The notes beneath the pieces are model-generated. The model worked only from the letters and a program-made list of their open reading frames with translations, was not told the DNA's origin and searched no databases. A program made the translations under genes and the position numbers. From Pseudofulvibacter geojedonensis (GTDB lineage Bacteria; Bacteroidota; Bacteroidia; Flavobacteriales; Flavobacteriaceae): a DNA stretch of 64,000 nt. The stretch lies in NCBI RefSeq assembly GCF_042675745.1, contig NZ_JBHTJM010000010.1, positions 1 to 64,000 of the forward strand, written 5' to 3'. Within the stretch, counting starts at the first letter, position 1. Each line of letters opens with the position of its first letter. Below are positions 62,491 through 64,000 of the stretch, one piece after another.

Positions 62491-64000
62491 ATGAAAAAAC
62501 TAATCATACTACTAATTGTCCTATTGGCTTCTTGTACTACGTTTAAAGAGCAGGTAGATAAACAGGCTAATCAGCAGCTAACTAATTCTAAAAGTGAACT
62601 ATCTCATCGTTTTTATTTGGTAGGAGATGCGGGGAATGCCTCTTTAAATGAAAGTACGTTACCATTACTATCCTTACAAAAACATTTGCAAAACGCACCT
62701 GAAAACTCTTCGGTGATATTTCTAGGAGATAATGTATATCAACACGGAATACCTAAAAAGGACTCAGAAGGATATGAGTTAGCTAAACACAGATTACAGA
62801 CTCAGATTGAATCTGTACAGGGATTTAGAGGGCGAACAATTTTTATACCGGGAAACCATGATTATCATAGTAACGGAATTAAAGGACTAAAAAGACAAGA
62901 AAAGTTAGTAGAGGATGCTTTAGGTAAAGGTAGTTTTTTACCAGAAAATGGATGCCCAATAGAGCGAGTTAAAATTTCTGATGAGGTTGTTTTAATAATT
63001 GTAGACTCACAATGGTACTTAGAGAATTGGGATAAAAATCCAACTATGAACGACGATTGTGATATTAAAACAAGAAGGGACTTTTTCTTAGAATTTGAGT
63101 CGCTTATAAAAAAGAATAGAACTAAAACAACTGTAGTGGCTATCCATCATCCGTTATTTACAGATGGAGCACACGGAGGTAATTTTTCAGCTAAACAACA
63201 CATTTCGCCCAATAATCGTTTTCCATTACCGATATTAGGGACAATCGCGAATTTCGTTAGAAAAACAGGAGGAGTATCTTCTCAAGATGTCCAAAATAAA
63301 AATTATCGTTTTTTAATCAATCGATTAAATACAATTGCCCAAGAATCAGATAGAGTCATATTTACTTCAGGTCACGAACATAGTCTTCAGTACATAGAGA
63401 AAAATAATGTTGTACAAATTGTATCAGGATCTGGTAGTAAAGTTTCTGGAGTAAAAAGATCTCCACAAAGTCAGTTTGCTTCTGCTGTATTAGGTTATGT
63501 GGTGTTAGATGTTTTTAAAGACGGAACTACACAAGCTAGGTATATACAAACTAACGAGAATGAAGATAAGGAAGTATTTACTAAAGAAATATATGCCGCT
63601 TATACTAATAAAAGCATTCCTAGTTACGATGAAGTAAAAAATAGCCTTCAAAAGGCAACTGTTTATGAGCCAGAAACAACTCAAAAAAGTAATTTTTATA
63701 AGAACTTATGGGGAGAGCATTATCGGGAAGCATATGGTACACTTGTTGATGCACCTGTAGCTAATTTAGATACTTTGTTCGGAGGTTTGACTCCAGTTAA
63801 GAGAGGAGGAGGAAATCAGTCGGTTTCACTTCGTTTGGTTGACAAGCTAGGAAGACAGTGGGTAATGCGTGCATTAAAGAAAAATGCCGTTCAGTTTTTA
63901 CAGATAAACGCTTATCAACAAAAATATATTAAAGAAGATTTAAAAGGAACGTTTGTAGAATCGTTTATAGAAGATGTATACACAACCACTCATCCGTATG
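62491..64000 (+). CDS. Metallophosphoesterase lipoprotein, cut by window edge
   Basis: Partial: 503 codons with no stop before the window ends. Lipoprotein signal with Cys 15 in VLLASCTT. Metallophosphatase motifs are complete: LVGDAGN, FLGDNVY, PGNHDYH, AIHHPLFTDG and SGHEHSLQ. The part after about residue 385 (GEHYREAYGTLVDAPVANLD, then GLTPVKRGGGNQSVSLRLVD) continues into a region typical of long Bacteroidota proteins that end in an outer-membrane barrel. Starts 7 bp after the upstream lipoprotein stop, so the two form an operon. Confidence 0.88.
   Translation, partial: MKKLIILLIVLLASCTTFKEQVDKQANQQLTNSKSELSHRFYLVGDAGNASLNESTLPLLSLQKHLQNAPENSSVIFLGDNVYQHGIPKKDSEGYELAKHRLQTQIESVQGFRGRTIFIPGNHDYHSNGIKGLKRQEKLVEDALGKGSFLPENGCPIERVKISDEVVLIIVDSQWYLENWDKNPTMNDDCDIKTRRDFFLEFESLIKKNRTKTTVVAIHHPLFTDGAHGGNFSAKQHISPNNRFPLPILGTIANFVRKTGGVSSQDVQNKNYRFLINRLNTIAQESDRVIFTSGHEHSLQYIEKNNVVQIVSGSGSKVSGVKRSPQSQFASAVLGYVVLDVFKDGTTQARYIQTNENEDKEVFTKEIYAAYTNKSIPSYDEVKNSLQKATVYEPETTQKSNFYKNLWGEHYREAYGTLVDAPVANLDTLFGGLTPVKRGGGNQSVSLRLVDKLGRQWVMRALKKNAVQFLQINAYQQKYIKEDLKGTFVESFIEDVYTTTHPY

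Noticed and set aside
1..64000. CRISPR array, prophage, insertion sequence or integron
   Set aside because: No regularly spaced repeats, no transposase, integrase or structural phage genes were found on either strand.

Overview
The window looks like chromosomal DNA of a member of the Flavobacteriaceae (phylum Bacteroidota), probably marine and close to Tenacibaculum/Polaribacter. Genus is a guess; family is well supported. The evidence is AT-rich DNA, gldJ-porU-porV (gliding and type IX secretion), secreted proteins ending in T9SS sorting domains, and promoters of the Bacteroidota form TTG-N19-TAnnTTTG. No prophage, insertion sequence, integron or CRISPR array was seen. Most of the window is core genome with some accessory blocks.

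Layout. 1-5.8 kb: an acyl-CoA dehydrogenase, anmK, an amino-acid dehydrogenase and an NhaB-type Na+/H+ antiporter whose cytoplasmic loop carries a perfect EF-hand-like motif. 5.9-9.3 kb: exbB-exbD-tonB-like genes followed by folC. 9.3-9.5 kb: two identical tRNA-Val(TAC) genes behind a near-consensus promoter. 9.6-18.5 kb: murF and gldJ on the minus strand, porU, porV and cdd on the plus strand. 18.6-21.2 kb: pyruvate dehydrogenase E1-alpha and E2. 21.3-28.8 kb: a T9SS-exported arylsulfotransferase-like protein, an M28 peptidase lipoprotein, an SDR, a membrane-protein/lipoprotein pair facing a DUF4349 lipoprotein, a SprT-like protein and manC. 28.9-36.4 kb: DUF389 plus a transglutaminase-like partner, HupE/UreJ plus a DUF6702-like protein, a large T9SS-exported purple-acid-phosphatase-like protein, and an MlaE/MlaF ABC pair. 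36.5-48.6 kb: PafA-like phosphatase, ASCH protein, small membrane proteins, a 2112-residue alpha-2-macroglobulin and an MscS channel.

48.7-51.7 kb is the most interesting stretch. An AraC-family regulator sits among a DUF1328 protein, a SRAP-fold protein that has lost all four catalytic residues, a DUF3185-like protein and a DUF2383/PA2169 protein. Three promoters here share one architecture: two direct repeats exactly 21 bp apart, then exactly 23 bp to a -7 box (two TAnnTTTG, one TAATTTTA). They look like a small stress regulon controlled locally by the AraC protein.

51.7-64 kb: asnB, a glycosyltransferase, a methyltransferase, a GAF-domain protein, a DUF481 protein, a previously easy-to-miss 42-codon gene coupled to an SRPBCC gene, an arsR-DUF6428-arsC-like cluster with no arsenite pump in view, a fusion of an HD phosphohydrolase with a Pycsar-type membrane effector domain, a lipoprotein, and the start of a long metallophosphoesterase lipoprotein cut by the window edge.
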